Source: Bacillota bacterium | GTDB lineage: Bacteria; Bacillota; Sulfobacillia; JABLXB01 | Assembly (NCBI GenBank): GCA_013178305.1 | Contig: JABLXB010000006.1 | Span: 89,921 to 153,920, forward strand | Length of the DNA stretch: 64,000 bases | Reading direction: 5' to 3' | Shown: positions 40,633 through 49,614 of the stretch, in pieces | Numbering within the stretch: the first letter of the stretch is position 1 | How the letters are laid out: each line of letters begins with the position of its first letter | The notes under the pieces: model-generated | Seen by the model: the letters and a program-made list of their open reading frames with translations, nothing else | Told to the model about the DNA's origin: nothing | Database searches by the model: none | Program-made: the position numbers and the translations under genes

Positions 40633-41313
40633 TTATGGGTCAGTGATTTCTTTGATTTTTTCGTTTTCAAGAAATTCTTGAATGAAACTTTCCATATGCG
40701 CGTGCACAGCGGCTTCGGCCTTGAGCTCGTCTCCCTCTACTATCGCTTCGAATACCCGCCTGTGCTCGAGTGTGCTGCGCTGGAGCCTTCCGGGTATCCC
40801 GAAGATCAGCTTGAAGAACCTTTCCTGGTGGTCACTCAGGTTGTCCATCAGGGCCTCAAGCCGCCTGTTCCTCACTGCCGCGATCAGGAACCTGTGGAAC
40901 TGGTCGCCGAGGGCCCTACAGGCGTCCTCATCCCCTCTCCGGATGGCGTCATCAGCCCCTTCGATCAGGCTTTCCGCCTCCTCGATCTGCTCCTTGGTAA
41001 GCGTACGCGCAGCCACGCGGGCCGCCATGCCTTCGAGAAGGCTCTTGAGGTGATACACTTCGCGTATATCCTCGCGCGAAATCGGGGCGACGTAAAAGCC
41101 CTTGTATGGATAGAAGACCACCAGTCCCTCCTTCTCGAGTTTGCGGAGGGCATCTCTCACCGGCGTCTTGGAAATGTGCAGCTGCTGCGCCAGCGACGTT
41201 TCCACAAGAGGCTGGCCCGGCCTCAGCACGAGGTTGATAATGGCGGCCTTGATACTCTGATACGCGCGTTCGGTGAGGGGCAATGCCCCTTCAAGCGGTT
41301 CAAGCGATGCCAT
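40633..41313 (-). CDS. GntR-family regulator with FCD ligand domain
   Basis: The 226-residue protein has a GntR winged helix (ERAYQSIKAAIINLVLRPGQPLVETSLAQQLHISKTPVRDALRKLEKEGLV) and a helical FCD domain. Its metal/ligand histidines appear in DQFHRFLI, EHRRVFEAI and VHAHMESF. FCD regulators answer carboxylates such as those carried by tripartite tricarboxylate transporters, in keeping with the tct genes just upstream in the transcript. ATG 41313 begins the conserved region. It is the last gene of the minus-strand series. Confidence 0.9.
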   Translation of the reverse strand: MASLEPLEGALPLTERAYQSIKAAIINLVLRPGQPLVETSLAQQLHISKTPVRDALRKLEKEGLVVFYPYKGFYVAPISREDIREVYHLKSLLEGMAARVAARTLTKEQIEEAESLIEGADDAIRRGDEDACRALGDQFHRFLIAAVRNRRLEALMDNLSDHQERFFKLIFGIPGRLQRSTLEHRRVFEAIVEGDELKAEAAVHAHMESFIQEFLENEKIKEITDP

Positions 41314-41368
41314 GATCGGCTAAGACCTCCCACGAAACCGGCGCCCGGCCTGGCGGCGGTCGGGCCAG

Positions 41369-41686
41369 CTACTCCTTAAGCCCCTTGAACGGGCGGACTT
41401 CGAACAGCACCGTGCCCCCGGGTGTGTAGGGCTGACCCGGGTCGGCACACTGCCAGAGGCGGCCCTCAAGTCCAAGATTGTCGAGGTCGACACCCAGCCG
41501 GACGGCAAAAACCACGGGATACAACCCGCAAAACGCGTAGCCGCATATGGGGCCGGATTTCTCTTTGCAAATGTTGGCGCCCTTCAGGACGATCTTATCA
41601 CCCGGCTTGATGCCTGCCGCGCAATGGCCCTTTACTTCTCTCGCAACGATCTCGACTTCTCGGGTTATCTCGGCCACCCTCTTCAT
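41369..41686 (-). CDS. TIGR04076 family small protein
   Basis: The 105-residue protein has GHCAAGIKPGDKIVLKG, CKEKSGPICGYAFCGLYPVVFAVRLGVDL and WQCADPGQPYTPGGTVLFEV, the pattern of the TIGR04076 family. The family is widespread in anaerobes and functionally unassigned. Five conserved cysteines suggest metal or cluster binding. It lies between tctA and the GntR regulator. Confidence 0.8.
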   Translation of the reverse strand: MKRVAEITREVEIVAREVKGHCAAGIKPGDKIVLKGANICKEKSGPICGYAFCGLYPVVFAVRLGVDLDNLGLEGRLWQCADPGQPYTPGGTVLFEVRPFKGLKE

Positions 41687-41735
41687 TTCTCAACCCCCCA
41701 GCACTATAGCCACAGGTAGATTGTTTGACCGAGGT

Positions 41736-43220
41736 TCAAACCTGCGCGCGGCGGTCCACGAGCTGGCGGCGGACCATAACCGCCATCGTAAGCACCGCCA
41801 CCAGGAGTAGAGTAGCGCTGATGGGGCGCGTCACAAAGATGGACCACGACCCGTGTGACATGATCAGCGCCTGCCTTACCGCGTTCTCGATCATTGGTCC
41901 GAGGATCAGGGAGAGTACCACCGGCGCTACCGGATAGCCGTATTTCTCCATGAAGTAGCCGAGCACCCCGAACGCTATGGCGAACATCACCTGCAGCGTG
42001 GAGCCCGACTCCGCAAATGCCCCAATTATCGAGAACACCGCCACGGTAGCGACAAGATACTCCTTCCTGATGGTGGCCATCAGGGTTACCGGTTTGATGA
42101 GAAAGAATCCTACCGCGAACATGATCAGATTGGCCAGTATCATTCCGGCGAAGATCGGGTAGATCACGTCGAGGTTATCCTTGAACAGCATTGGCCCGGG
42201 CTGGAGACCCTGGATCGTCAAGGCGCCCAGCAACACCGCGGTGACGGCGTCTCCGGGAATTCCCAGGGTAAGCATGGGTATCATCGCGCCGCCGGAGACA
42301 GCGTTGTTCGCCGATTCAGGCGCGGCGATCCCCTCGATAATACCCGTGCCGAATAGTTCGGGATTCCTTGATGTGCGCCTTGCTTCCCCGTATGCCATGT
42401 ACGCCGCGATCGTGCCCCCGGCGCCCGGGAGAATCCCGACCCACGTACCTATGAGGCTTCCGCGGACGGCAGCCTTCAGTATCCTCTTCAGCTCGTCCAG
42501 CGTCGGCCACACCCTGCCTATGTTCGTGTTAACAACCTGTACCCGGTTCTTTGCTCCAGCCAGCCGGAGCACCTCCGCCATCGCGAAGAAGCCGATCACG
42601 GCGGGCAGGAACGGCACGCCTCCAGCAAGCGCCAGGCTGCCGAAAGTGAACCGCGGCACCGGGAGGATCGGGTCAAGGCCGATAGTCGACAGGAGCAGGC
42701 CGAAGGCCGCCGCCATAGCGCCCTTCAGGAGGGACTTTCCGGAAACCGCGAACACCGTCGTCAGGCCGAACACTCCCACCGCGGCGTACTCGGCAGGCGA
42801 GAACGCCAGGGCGAAACGCGCGAGCGGCGGCGAGAGGAATATCATTATCAGCGCCGACACCAGCCCTCCGAAGGTCGAAGCGATGAGGGCGGCCCCGATC
42901 GCCTTGCCGGGTTGCCCCTTCTGGGCGAGCGGATAGCCATCGAGGACTGTGGCCGCCGCGGCCGGAGTCCCCGGTGTCCTGATGGTGATGGCGGTGATTG
43001 AGCCGCCGTACATACCTCCACAGTATATCGCCAGCAACAGGAGCAGGGCAGGAATTGCGGGAAGGCCAATCGTAAACGGGATCAGTAGAGCGATCGCCAA
43101 CGTAGCCGTGAGCCCCGGTACCGCGCCGAAGACGATCCCTATCACGGCCCCCAGCATCATCACCAGGAAGTTTGACGGCTGGAACACAGCTTGTAGCGCG
43201 TATGCTATAGGGTGGGACAT
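41736..43220 (-). CDS. tctA: Tripartite tricarboxylate transporter, large membrane subunit TctA
   Basis: The 494-residue protein has about 12 membrane helices and the TctA motifs GAVPGLTATLAIALLIPFT near residue 30, YGGSITAITIRTPGTPAAAAT, GILPGAGGTIAAYMAYG, and SGGAMIPMLTLGIPGDAVTAVLLGAL. It is the transport pore for a carboxylate delivered by TctC. AAGGGGGCGACCAG precedes ATG 43220, 22 bases after tctB. Confidence 0.95.
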   Translation of the reverse strand: MSHPIAYALQAVFQPSNFLVMMLGAVIGIVFGAVPGLTATLAIALLIPFTIGLPAIPALLLLLAIYCGGMYGGSITAITIRTPGTPAAAATVLDGYPLAQKGQPGKAIGAALIASTFGGLVSALIMIFLSPPLARFALAFSPAEYAAVGVFGLTTVFAVSGKSLLKGAMAAAFGLLLSTIGLDPILPVPRFTFGSLALAGGVPFLPAVIGFFAMAEVLRLAGAKNRVQVVNTNIGRVWPTLDELKRILKAAVRGSLIGTWVGILPGAGGTIAAYMAYGEARRTSRNPELFGTGIIEGIAAPESANNAVSGGAMIPMLTLGIPGDAVTAVLLGALTIQGLQPGPMLFKDNLDVIYPIFAGMILANLIMFAVGFFLIKPVTLMATIRKEYLVATVAVFSIIGAFAESGSTLQVMFAIAFGVLGYFMEKYGYPVAPVVLSLILGPMIENAVRQALIMSHGSWSIFVTRPISATLLLVAVLTMAVMVRRQLVDRRAQV

Positions 43221-43242
43221 CTGGTCGCCCCCTTCAAGGTGT

Positions 43243-43719
43243 TCATCTAAACAGGCTTCCTGCAGGCAACGACGCCTTTAGCAGGTAGGAGAAGACCACG
43301 TGAACCACCGCCACGACGATCACCGCGTTGCCCGCGGCGCGTTTCAGGTCCCGCTTCTCCTGCGTGACAAGGGTGAGGGACACGCAGTAAAGAAACGTGG
43401 AGAGCATGAAGCCTATGACCACCATTGCGTAGTAGTAGGCGGCCGATAGCCCGACGGCGAGCAGCACTGTCGTAGTGTTTTCGTCACCGGCCCGATACCC
43501 ATCCTCGGCCCCATCTTCGGTGAGCGGCCTCAGCTTTGCAGCTATTTGCAGGAGGGCCAGGACAATGAGCAGGCCGGCGGAGACCCGAGGAAAGAACTCG
43601 GGCCCCGCCAGATTGACCTCAAAGGATGGGAGCCTGCCAGCCGCATTGATGAACACAGCTGAAACCACGATGGCCAGCAATCCTGCCACCACATCAGGGT
43701 GCAACAGTTTGGCTTTCAT
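43243..43719 (-). CDS. tctB: Tripartite tricarboxylate transporter, small membrane subunit TctB
   Basis: The 158-residue protein has four hydrophobic helices and the TctB features AGPEFFPRVSAGLLIVLALLQ and a late LLKASLPAG end. It supports TctA in the membrane. ATG 43719 follows GTGGGGC and removes 17 unlikely residues from a longer frame starting GTG 43770, which overlaps tctC. Confidence 0.9.
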   Translation of the reverse strand: MKAKLLHPDVVAGLLAIVVSAVFINAAGRLPSFEVNLAGPEFFPRVSAGLLIVLALLQIAAKLRPLTEDGAEDGYRAGDENTTTVLLAVGLSAAYYYAMVVIGFMLSTFLYCVSLTLVTQEKRDLKRAAGNAVIVVAVVHVVFSYLLKASLPAGSLFR

Positions 43720-43766
43720 CGTTTGCCCCACTTTCGACCTCGTCGTATTTCGGAACGCCAGGGTAA

Positions 43767-44741
43767 TCACTGCTTGCCGGTCAGGTTCAGGTCCTTTACC
43801 ACCTGGACAACCCTGGGATACAGGTTATCAACGAACTTCTTGAATTCCGCGGCATCCCTGAAGAACGGGTCGAACTTCGATTTCTTCGCGGATTCCAGGA
43901 ACTCGGGGTTCTTGTACGCCTTGACGAAGGCATCTTCCAGGACCTTCTTCACATCCGCGGAGATTCCCTTCGGAACTGCTATCGCGCGCCAGGACTCGTA
44001 CACCACGTCGTACCCGAGTTCCTTTAGCGTTGGGGCGTTCGGGTAATCCGGCATGCGGCTGTCTGTCGTCACAGCGAGCAGCCGGATAGTCCCTGACTTT
44101 ATGTGCTGGTCGGCCAGGGAAATCGTGTTCATCTGGGCATCTATGTGCTTGCCGAGGAGCGCCGCATTGAGGTCCGGCGAGCCCTTGAAGGGAACTACGG
44201 AGAACTTGGCGCCGGAGGCTTTTTCGAGCAGCGCCACCGCCTGGTGGAATACGCCGCCGAGGGGCGTCGTGCCGATCTTCACCTTCTCGGGGTTCGATTT
44301 TGCGGACTCAACAAGGTCCTGAAGCGTCTTGAACTGGCTGTCTCCGTGCACCATAACGCCGAAGGGTTGCGCCGTGAATTGCATCAGGTACTCAAAATCA
44401 TCGTACTTGACCGGAGACGTGCCCATGGCCTGATTCGTAAGGATGTCGAAGGTGGCCAGGCAGACGGTGTACCCATCGTTCTTCGCCTTCGCGGCTTGTG
44501 CCCAGCCCATGGCGCCGTTAGAGCCTGCCACATTGGTGGGGCTTATGGCTACGCCAAGCTCCTTTTCCGCGTGCTTGGCAATCAGCCGGGCGGCCAGGTC
44601 CGAGGCCCCGCCTGCGGGCCAGGGAATGATCATGTCGATTTGCTTGGCGGGAAATTTCTTTCCACTACTACAACCTGGCAAGACTAACCCGACCACGAGC
44701 GCGAGGACCAGGATCAACAAAGCGCTTCTCTTTGGTGGCAT
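43767..44741 (-). CDS. tctC: Tripartite tricarboxylate transporter substrate-binding lipoprotein TctC
   Basis: The 324-residue binding protein has a lipoprotein signal (LVLPGC, Cys at about residue 24), then IDMIIPWPAGGASDLAARLIA. It continues with TNVAGSNGAMGWAQAAKAKNDGYT, GGVFHQAVALLEKASGAKFSVVPFKGSPDLNAALLGKHIDAQ and PKGISADVKKVLEDAF, the standard Bug/TctC layout. It captures a carboxylate outside the cell. AAGGGGGTAAGCGCAAC precedes ATG 44741. Confidence 0.94.
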   Translation of the reverse strand: MPPKRSALLILVLALVVGLVLPGCSSGKKFPAKQIDMIIPWPAGGASDLAARLIAKHAEKELGVAISPTNVAGSNGAMGWAQAAKAKNDGYTVCLATFDILTNQAMGTSPVKYDDFEYLMQFTAQPFGVMVHGDSQFKTLQDLVESAKSNPEKVKIGTTPLGGVFHQAVALLEKASGAKFSVVPFKGSPDLNAALLGKHIDAQMNTISLADQHIKSGTIRLLAVTTDSRMPDYPNAPTLKELGYDVVYESWRAIAVPKGISADVKKVLEDAFVKAYKNPEFLESAKKSKFDPFFRDAAEFKKFVDNLYPRVVQVVKDLNLTGKQ

Positions 44742-44776
44742 GTTGCGCTTACCCCCTTAATTCGGCTGAGTCAATA

Positions 44777-45079
44777 CTAGAACATCAGGTTCAACGCTTC
44801 CTCTCCCGTCATACCCTCGGTCACCCCAAGTGAGCGCGCCGCTTCTGTGGCGGCATCGACGGTTGCGTCGAGGAGGTCTCGCAGCGACCTCACGCCAGTA
44901 ACCCTGGCTCCAACGATTTCCCGCTCCCTGTGCAGATCATCGAGGCGCTTCAGGTCAACCAGGCCACACATCACGTAACCCCTGGGAGCAGCTATCGCTA
45001 GCAGGTTGGTTTTCGGGAGCTGGACCGAAATGCCCACGCACAGACCATTCCTCACTTTCAAGGGGACCATTTCTACCAC
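44777..45079 (-). CDS. DUF1805 (YunC-like) protein
   Basis: The 100-residue protein has the DUF1805 segment LPKTNLLAIAAPRGYVMCGLVDLKRLDD near residue 20 and VGARVTGVRSLRDLLDATV after it. The family is structurally known but has no assigned reaction. GTG 45079 lies seven bases after AGGAGG. A large palindrome 35-65 bases upstream suggests that this gene and tctCBA form a regulated unit. Confidence 0.85.
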   Translation of the reverse strand: MVEMVPLKVRNGLCVGISVQLPKTNLLAIAAPRGYVMCGLVDLKRLDDLHREREIVGARVTGVRSLRDLLDATVDAATEAARSLGVTEGMTGEEALNLMF

Positions 45080-45113
45080 GCGTTCACCTCCTGTCCATAA
45101 TTGTCAGACGATA

Positions 45114-45144
45114 CGGCATATCGGATACGATATCCGTCATGCCG
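45114..45144. promoter_or_regulatory. 31-bp palindromic operator candidate upstream of DUF1805-tctCBA
   Basis: CGGCAT-AT-CGGATA-CGA-TATCCG-TC-ATGCCG is symmetrical about 45129 except for one internal dinucleotide. It sits upstream of the DUF1805 gene, where a regulator dimer would control the transport genes. The FCD proteins encoded at 45275 and 40633 are the obvious candidates. No clear -35/-10 pair is visible. Confidence 0.6.
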
Positions 45145-45190
45145 GGTGTTCGACGCCTGGCCGGCTGATTCCTCCCCGGCATACAGACAG

Positions 45191-45230
45191 TTTCAGGGCA
45201 GGGCGGTGCACTCCGCCCTGCCCTGAAACG
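45191..45230. terminator. Perfect 17-bp hairpin after the FCD regulator gene
   Basis: GTTTCAGGGCAGGGCGG (45191-45207) is exactly complementary to 45214-45230 around TGCACT. It follows the end of the regulator gene on the minus strand and would end that transcript, so the DUF1805-tct genes need their own promoter. On the minus strand no T-run follows. Confidence 0.65.
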
Positions 45231-45274
45231 CGCCCCCGATCATCGCTTCGAAACACCATTGATCAGCCCTGGAC

Positions 45275-46003
45275 CTAGTTGGTGTGCAACATGAGGTAAT
45301 TCCTGATGTCTCCCATGACGCCGTCGATGTGATCCAGCATGGCCTTCTCGGCCGCCTCGGGGTTTCCATCAGCAACAGCCCGGTACACCTTGCGGTGCTC
45401 GTCAACAAGGCGGCCCTTCACGTGGAGTCTCACATACTCGTAAAGGGGGGCAAGCTCCGTATCCTGTGAAACGAGTTCGTAGGCGGCCTCCAGAGAGCGG
45501 TTTCCGCTGGCCCTGGCTACCAGCCGGTGAAAGAGCATATCCATGTCCGAGCCGGTTTCGCCCTGGTTGATGCGTCTTTCCTGCTCAATGAGGGCCTCCC
45601 CCATTCGCCCGGCGTCCAGGGCCGTCGCATTTATGGCAGCCAGCCTGGCCGTCTCGCGCTCGATCGCGCGCCTGGCCTGGAGCACCTCCAACAGCTGCTT
45701 GCACTTGCTGGCGTCAAGCAGGCGCTCGGCCCCGCCTGTACCGAACGCCCGCCGGCCGGCATCCAGGTATGCGAAACGCTCGACCCCCGACTGCGTAAGC
45801 ATCCTTCCGCGGTTTGAGACCCTGGTGGTGAATCCCCTGGCGTCGAGCTCGTGAAGGATTCGGCCGGCGGTAGCCTCGCTGATGGGGTACCCGTGCCTGG
45901 CCAGCGTCTCGCGCAAGGCCCAGGACCCGACGGCGGCACCGGCGGCCTCGTGTATTGCCTTCAGTGTAAGGTACTCCAAATCAGATCGTGGAAGTGGTTT
46001 CAT
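45275..46003 (-). CDS. FCD-domain regulator with an atypical N-terminal winged helix
   Basis: The C-terminal two-thirds of this 242-residue protein is an FCD-type helical domain (ARRAIERETARLAA, FHRLVARASGNRSL, DEHRKVYRAVADGNPEAAEKAMLDHIDGV). The N terminus (SDLEYLTLKAIHEAAGAAVGSWALRETLARHGYPISEATAGRILHELDARGF) is not the usual GntR form; it resembles the NrpR/RNase R winged helix. ATG 46003 lies 40 bases after the TPP enzyme gene. It probably regulates this cluster. Confidence 0.82.
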   Translation of the reverse strand: MKPLPRSDLEYLTLKAIHEAAGAAVGSWALRETLARHGYPISEATAGRILHELDARGFTTRVSNRGRMLTQSGVERFAYLDAGRRAFGTGGAERLLDASKCKQLLEVLQARRAIERETARLAAINATALDAGRMGEALIEQERRINQGETGSDMDMLFHRLVARASGNRSLEAAYELVSQDTELAPLYEYVRLHVKGRLVDEHRKVYRAVADGNPEAAEKAMLDHIDGVMGDIRNYLMLHTN

Positions 46004-46042
46004 CGCACCTCGAGTACGCCTCCCGGCCTCGCGAGTCCCCGT

Positions 46043-47647
46043 CTATATCTGGTGGTCATATTCCGCCGGGTCGATCTTGACTTCAATTACCACCGGGCAG
46101 TCCCCGTAGAGATTGGCGCGTACGCAGTCTCTCAGTGACTCGAGGGACGCGCAAGACATGCCCCTGGCACCGAAGCCCTCCGCTATTTGAGCCCAACGCG
46201 CCGGCCCGAAGTCCACTCCGTAGCGTTCGTACTTCCTTCTTGCCTGGACGACCCTGATCAGCGACAGGCACTCGTCGTTGAATACCACGTAGACAACGCC
46301 TTGCTTCAATCTAACGGCGGTCTCAAGTTCGTGGACCATCATCGCGAACCCTCCGTCGCCGATGATTCCCAGCACGGGCCTCTCGCCCATGCACTTCTTG
46401 ACGGCGATGGCGCCGGGAACACCGTAGCCCATCGACGACAGGCCATTGGACATGAAGAACGTCAGCGGCTGGCTGGCCGGCCAGATCTGGCCCGCGAGTA
46501 GCTTGTGGGAACCGACGTCACAGACGAATGCACCGCCGGCGGGGAGTGCCTCCCTGATGGCCATCAGTGCGGCTGCAGGAGACAGGCCGTTGGCGGAAGA
46601 AGCGCCGCCCGGGGCTACCTTCTCCCGTATTGCCGCACGCGCCGACGCCAGGTGTTCGCTGGTCCATTCGTGTCCGCCGGAGTAGCCCTTGCTCAGACTG
46701 GCGAGGATGGCTGGGATTGATCCAACGAGATAGTCCCCCTCCCATTCCGCGCGGTCCCTCGGGGATTCCTCCAGCCACACTATGGGCGCGGTCGCCGGCC
46801 ACGTCTTGTCGGCCTCACTTGCGTCAAACCCCACACCGAGGATGAGATCGCACCCCTTGATGAACTCCAGCACCCGATCGTCCGCGGCCATACCGGTGGC
46901 AATCCCGACGAAAAGCGGGTGGTCGTGTGGAAACACGCCCTTTGCTTTGGGAGACAGCAGCACCGGAACGCCGTGACGCTCTACGAACTCCCGGAGTGGT
47001 CCAGCGACCGATACGGGATCCACATTGATGCCTGCGCACACCGCGGGGCGCTGAGACTTGCGGAGGCGCTCGACTACCTGAACCATGCTGACCGTGCTGT
47101 GCTGTTCGGCCCGGGGCGGCGAGGCCCCATCCCCCAGCGAACCCGGAAGGACTGCCTGAGAGCGACCCACGTTGCTCGCGAGTTCTAGGTGAACGGGTCC
47201 TCGGGGCCGCCTCATGGCGACCTCTATCGCGGCGGGAACCACTACATCCGCATTGTCCGGAGTGACTCTGACCGACCATTTCGTGACCGGACCGTAAAGC
47301 GAGCACAAGTCGATTCGCTGGTGCGGCATCTGCCTGTAAGTTTCAGTGGACAGCTGACCTGTTATCGCTATCATGGGCGACCGGTCGAGGTAGGCGTTCG
47401 CCACGCCAGTCAAGAGGTTCGTCGCTCCAGGGCCAAGTGTGGAGAGGCAGGCTCCCGGTCTGCCGGATACCTGGCCGGTAACGTCGGCCATGAACGCAGC
47501 GGCCGCCTCATGGCGCGTGAGGGTGAAGGTAAGACCGGCCCTCCGGCCACACTCAACGAAGTCGAGCACCTCGCCGCCAGGCAGCCCGAAGACCTCCCTG
47601 ACCCCGGCGTCGAGTAGCCCTTTTACGATCGCTTCAGCTACCAGCAT
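46043..47647 (-). CDS. Thiamine-pyrophosphate-dependent enzyme, acetolactate synthase-like
   Basis: The 534-residue enzyme has the TPP fold in full: catalytic Glu in TLTRHEAAAAFMADV (about residue 48), GPGATNLLTGVANAYLD, a central Rossmann-like domain, and the TPP/Mg motif GDGGFAMMVHELETAVR with a later N. Acetolactate synthase, glyoxylate carboligase, sulfoacetaldehyde acetyltransferase and other decarboxylases share this fold. No small regulatory subunit is adjacent, so biosynthetic IlvB is unlikely. With RidA and a carboxylate transporter it probably serves catabolism. Confidence 0.87.
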   Translation of the reverse strand: MLVAEAIVKGLLDAGVREVFGLPGGEVLDFVECGRRAGLTFTLTRHEAAAAFMADVTGQVSGRPGACLSTLGPGATNLLTGVANAYLDRSPMIAITGQLSTETYRQMPHQRIDLCSLYGPVTKWSVRVTPDNADVVVPAAIEVAMRRPRGPVHLELASNVGRSQAVLPGSLGDGASPPRAEQHSTVSMVQVVERLRKSQRPAVCAGINVDPVSVAGPLREFVERHGVPVLLSPKAKGVFPHDHPLFVGIATGMAADDRVLEFIKGCDLILGVGFDASEADKTWPATAPIVWLEESPRDRAEWEGDYLVGSIPAILASLSKGYSGGHEWTSEHLASARAAIREKVAPGGASSANGLSPAAALMAIREALPAGGAFVCDVGSHKLLAGQIWPASQPLTFFMSNGLSSMGYGVPGAIAVKKCMGERPVLGIIGDGGFAMMVHELETAVRLKQGVVYVVFNDECLSLIRVVQARRKYERYGVDFGPARWAQIAEGFGARGMSCASLESLRDCVRANLYGDCPVVIEVKIDPAEYDHQI

Positions 47648-47688
47648 CGAAAGCCCCCCTATTCAGCACGCTCGCTATCGGGCGTGGG

Positions 47689-48075
47689 TTATTGCTCGAC
47701 AGATGCAATTGCCAGTACCTCGATAAGCGCCCCCGCGGCCAGCCGCTGCACTTCGACGCAAACCCGGGCAGGTGGCTCGGCGGGGAAATACTCGCCGAAC
47801 ACGACGTTGAACTCGGGTACGAGGTCTAGATCCGTCACGTAACAGTCGATCCTGAGGACCGTCTCGAGCGACCCGCCCGCGGCCTCGATGACCGCCCGGA
47901 GGTTCTCCAGGGCTTGTCGCGCCTGTGCTGTCATCCCCGGGCCAGCAAGCTTTCCCGTGGCGGGATCGCGCCCCAGCTGTCCCGAAGTGAAGATGAGCCC
48001 CCGAATGCAGGTCGCCTGCGATATTGGCGACAGCGGTACGGGCGCTGCCCTGGTTCTTGTTACCGTCTTCCTCAC
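47689..48075 (-). CDS. ridA: RidA/YjgF family enamine/imine deaminase
   Basis: The 128-residue protein has the RidA pattern IRGLIFTSGQLGRDPATGKL, QARQALENLRAVIEAAGGSLE and VLRIDCYVTDL, ending in PPARVCVEVQRLAAGALIEVLAIA, which includes the substrate Arg. It hydrolyses reactive enamines or imines. It is first in the minus-strand series with the TPP enzyme. The 298 bases upstream to hfq hold a TATAAT on the plus strand (48223-48228) without a good -35, and otherwise nothing recognised. Confidence 0.9.
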   Translation of the reverse strand: MRKTVTRTRAAPVPLSPISQATCIRGLIFTSGQLGRDPATGKLAGPGMTAQARQALENLRAVIEAAGGSLETVLRIDCYVTDLDLVPEFNVVFGEYFPAEPPARVCVEVQRLAAGALIEVLAIASVEQ

Positions 48076-48373
48076 GTTGCGCTTTTCTCCCCTTTCTGAA
48101 GACTATGAAGGTCGCATGGAGCAGTCGCAGGTATCCCTGATGAGTAGTGACCCTGCCTACCGCTGTTGCAAATGTTCTACGTGGGGCGGCTATTTCCTTC
48201 ACGAGGTGGCTCGCGGTGAATCTATAATACTGGGGGCGGCGAACATTGATGAGTAATGAATGGCCCCAGGAAGCCTCGCTCCAGGGCGAAATTCAAGGGG
48301 CAAGCCCGGCGGCAAACAACCCACATGCTGTCGCAGGCTGTGCGAGGGGACTGTCAATCCCGGCGTGTCTGCC

Positions 48374-48628
48374 CTACTGTTCGGAGGCTTCCCGTCTGAG
48401 TTCGCCTATGGCCATGTTGACGGGGCGAACAGGAGTGATCGTGGAGATCGCGTGCTTGTACACGAGGAGCTGCTTTCCGTCACTGTCCATCACTACGGTG
48501 AAGTTGTCGAATCCCTTGACAAGCCCTTTAATCTGGAACCCGTTGACCAGGTAGATCGTGACGTAAACCGAATCCTTACGTACTTGGTTCAGGAAGCTAT
48601 CTTGCAGATTGATCTGAGGCTTGGTCAT
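48374..48628 (-). CDS. hfq: RNA chaperone Hfq
   Basis: The 84-residue protein is a complete Hfq: [40 protein letters not shown] (Sm1) and [12 protein letters not shown] (Sm2, with the YKHA RNA-binding residues). It forms a hexameric ring for small-RNA regulation. It follows miaA closely, the conserved Firmicutes order. Confidence 0.95.
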   Translation of the reverse strand: MTKPQINLQDSFLNQVRKDSVYVTIYLVNGFQIKGLVKGFDNFTVVMDSDGKQLLVYKHAISTITPVRPVNMAIGELRREASEQ

Positions 48629-48666
48629 CCAGAACGCACCTCGTTCCCATGCTCTGCTACCCTTTT

Positions 48667-49611
48667 CTACGCTGGCAACAGTTTTCCTTCAATAAGCCGG
48701 GTTACCTCTTCCAGAACGGAGTCCTTTGGGCGATTATTTCCAACGTTCACCCAGGTTATTCTAGGGTCGTTCCTGAACCAGGTGAGCTGCCGCTTGGCGA
48801 AGCGGCGGGTGTTGCGCTTCAGTAGTCGCACCGCTTCTTCGAGGGTGCTTCTACCGAACAGGAAATCGATCATCTCCCTGTATCCCAGGCTCTGCATCGA
48901 GAACAGCCGCTCCCCGTACCCCATTTCGTGGAGGCGCCTTACCTCCGACGGCAGCCCGGCGGCGATCATCCTGTCCACCCTGGCGTCGATCCGCCTGTAT
49001 AGCTCGGGTCTGGGCACATCAAGCGCGACCACCAGCGTGTCGAGCAACCCCTCGCCGCGGCGCCGGGCGAACTCGGATAGTGGCACACCGGTCAGCCGGT
49101 AGACCTCCAGCGCGCGTATCAGGCGCCTCCGGTCGTTCTCGTGGATCCTTGCCGCCGAGACCGGGTCGACTTCCGACAGCATGTTGTGGAGCGCGCGTGC
49201 CCCCAGATTGTTCGCCACTTCCCCCAGTTCGGCGCGTATCCGTTCGTCGCCTGGAGCGTCGGGGAAACAGTATTCGTTTACGACGGCTCGAATGTACAAG
49301 GCGGTCCCGCCGACCATCATCGGGAGCCGCCCCCTCCCCACTATCGCGCGCGCCGCCTCCAGCACCAGCCGCTGGAACTCGGCGACTGAAAACGGCTGGT
49401 CGGGGTCGAGGATATCGATGAGGTGGTGTGGGACGCCGCGGCGTTCCTCCAGTGGGGGCTTTGCGGTGCCGATGTCCATGTGGCGATATACCTGCATCGA
49501 GTCGGCGGAGATGATCTCGCCCCCGTGCCTGAGCGCAAGTTCGATGCCCAGGACGGTCTTACCCGTGGCGGTCGCGCCGGTCAGCACGAACAGCGGCATC
49601 GTGTGGTGCAC
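48667..49611 (-). CDS. miaA: tRNA dimethylallyltransferase MiaA
   Basis: The 314-residue enzyme has P-loop GATATGKT at about residue 12, [30 protein letters not shown], and the C-terminal [16 protein letters not shown]. It adds a dimethylallyl group to A37 of tRNAs reading UNN codons, the substrate then methylthiolated by MiaB (encoded at 58935). GTG 49611 follows GGAGGTAGCAC at the end of mutL; ATG 49599 is in frame. Confidence 0.95.
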   Translation of the reverse strand: MHHTMPLFVLTGATATGKTVLGIELALRHGGEIISADSMQVYRHMDIGTAKPPLEERRGVPHHLIDILDPDQPFSVAEFQRLVLEAARAIVGRGRLPMMVGGTALYIRAVVNEYCFPDAPGDERIRAELGEVANNLGARALHNMLSEVDPVSAARIHENDRRRLIRALEVYRLTGVPLSEFARRRGEGLLDTLVVALDVPRPELYRRIDARVDRMIAAGLPSEVRRLHEMGYGERLFSMQSLGYREMIDFLFGRSTLEEAVRLLKRNTRRFAKRQLTWFRNDPRITWVNVGNNRPKDSVLEEVTRLIEGKLLPA

Positions 49612-49614
49612 GTG

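Noticed and set aside
48246-48554. Plus-strand frame near hfq, with a TATAAT upstream
   Set aside because: It lacks a Shine-Dalgarno sequence and most of it is antisense to hfq.
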